Source: Desulfobacterales bacterium (GTDB lineage Bacteria > Desulfobacterota > Desulfobacteria > Desulfobacterales > 4be13). From it: DNA of 6,281 nt. Positions within the stretch are counted from its first letter, which is position 1. Each line of letters starts with the position of its first letter. Below the pieces are notes generated by a model. The model was not told the origin of the DNA. It did no database searches and saw only the letters and a list, made by a program, of their open reading frames with translations. Position numbers and translations under genes: made by a program. The stretch lies in assembly GCA_029934695.1 (NCBI GenBank), contig JAOZLU010000109.1, positions 1 through 6,281 of the forward strand, written 5' to 3'. Shown in pieces: positions 5,847 through 6,281 of the stretch.

Positions 5847-6280
5847 TGTGTCACCATCTGATGATAGGATTCCTTTTCGAGGGAAGAGTCATTATCCAAC
5901 CATTCCGCATGAACAAACAGTTCGTATTTATTAATAAAACGGCTGATCCCGACACTGACAGCCCGGATGGTGTCTGAGCGGTCAGGGGATTCCGATGTGA
6001 AATCATACTCTGCATCTTTCCAGGAGGTCATGGCCGATATTTTCCATAGATCATCAGGAAACCATCCCACGGAAAAGCTTATGCTGTTTTCACGATATGA
6101 TTCCGCTTTTATTGAAGATGACAGCCGATTGTGTGTGAGCGAGACATCTGCTTCAAGATCAGGTGAGAGATAAGCTGTGATTTTGAAACTGCTTTGGCTC
6201 AGGCGATCATCTCTGGAAATTGTCTGCTGCTGGTTTTCCTCCATCATATTTTCATGCTTCATATTTCCATGCTTCATATT
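5822..6280 (-). CDS. Outer-membrane beta-barrel protein, C-terminal part (truncated by window edge)
   Basis: At least 151 residues are visible, and the frame is still open at the right edge. No signal peptide is present and the codon before the first Met (6277-6275) continues a repeat in frame, so this is taken as the 3' part of a longer gene. The visible region alternates polar and hydrophobic residues in about eight amphipathic strands, for example SFKITAYLS, SISFSVGWF, LWKISAMTSW, YELFVHAEWL and CGVSLSF. It ends in Phe, the usual C-terminal signal for Bam-dependent barrel insertion. It may be a BBP2-like porin or a polysaccharide-export-associated barrel, but I cannot assign a family. A hydrophilic segment rich in NMKH repeats near the edge would be a loop or linker. 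It is the first visible gene of the operon and overlaps the next by 25 nt. Confidence 0.7.
   Translation of the reverse strand, partial: NMKHGNMKHENMMEENQQQTISRDDRLSQSSFKITAYLSPDLEADVSLTHNRLSSSIKAESYRENSISFSVGWFPDDLWKISAMTSWKDAEYDFTSESPDRSDTIRAVSVGISRFINKYELFVHAEWLDNDSSLEKESYHQMVTQCGVSLSF
6236..6280 (-). repeat. 15-bp in-frame tandem repeat (NMKHG/NMKHE/NMMEE)
   Basis: Reading the minus strand, AATATGAAGCATGGA (6280-6266) is followed by AATATGAAGCATGAA (6265-6251), then the degenerate AATATGATGGAGGAA (6250-6236). Because the unit is 15 nt it preserves the frame and encodes five-residue repeats rich in Met, His and Asn. The array probably continues past the window edge. Either the barrel gene carries a repeat-encoded loop, or the repeat is intergenic and a start lies inside it; the missing signal peptide favours the first. 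Confidence 0.75.
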
Positions 6281-6281
6281 T

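Overview
The window looks like a piece of a Gram-negative bacterial chromosome. An outer-membrane beta-barrel end, an exported protein and a sigma-54-dependent NtrC-type two-component system all point that way. The mix of an NtrC-family regulator, a TIGR02757/DUF2400 protein and scattered palindromic and microsatellite-like repeats fits the Desulfobacterota (Desulfonema- or Desulfobacteraceae-like), but this placement is inference from family knowledge and recall. There are no rRNA, tRNA, transposase or CRISPR features.

Layout from left to right. Positions 1-33 hold a short GATTTGA-type tandem repeat. Positions 34-816 (minus) encode a complete TIGR02757/DUF2400 protein. Positions 817-1169 are non-coding and repeat-rich, with two adjacent 49-bp repeats (46/49 identical), a decayed third copy and an imperfect palindromic element. 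Positions 1170-2369 (plus) encode an AT-rich RecF/OLD-like AAA ATPase, visibly different in base use from its neighbours. It is followed after 2 nt by an 18-codon ORF (2372-2428) that may be the stump of a lost partner gene. From 6280 down to 2479 (minus) runs a tightly packed four-gene unit: the C-terminal part of an outer-membrane beta-barrel protein cut by the window edge, a small secreted His/Gly-rich protein, a membrane sensor histidine kinase and an NtrC-family response regulator.

How the genes work together. The four minus-strand genes are probably one operon: the first pair overlaps by 25 nt, the second by 1 nt, and kinase and regulator are 36 nt apart. The likely logic is that an envelope signal is sensed by the kinase's periplasmic domain, the phosphate passes to D51 of the regulator, and the regulator activates a sigma-54 promoter, probably upstream of the operon and outside the window. 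A His-rich exported protein beside an NtrC-type pair resembles the zinc-responsive ZraP/ZraS/ZraR arrangement, but metal sensing is a hypothesis here. A perfect 16-bp-arm palindrome sits at the kinase/regulator junction. It supplies the kinase stop codon and could form an attenuating hairpin.

The ATPase segment looks like a separately acquired accessory cassette, possibly a decayed defence-type ATPase/effector pair. No complete novel system is visible. The most unusual items are the orphan ATPase with its Asp-Asn Walker B and candidate partner stump, the 49-bp repeats upstream of it, and the palindrome family that has rewritten the kinase C-terminus.
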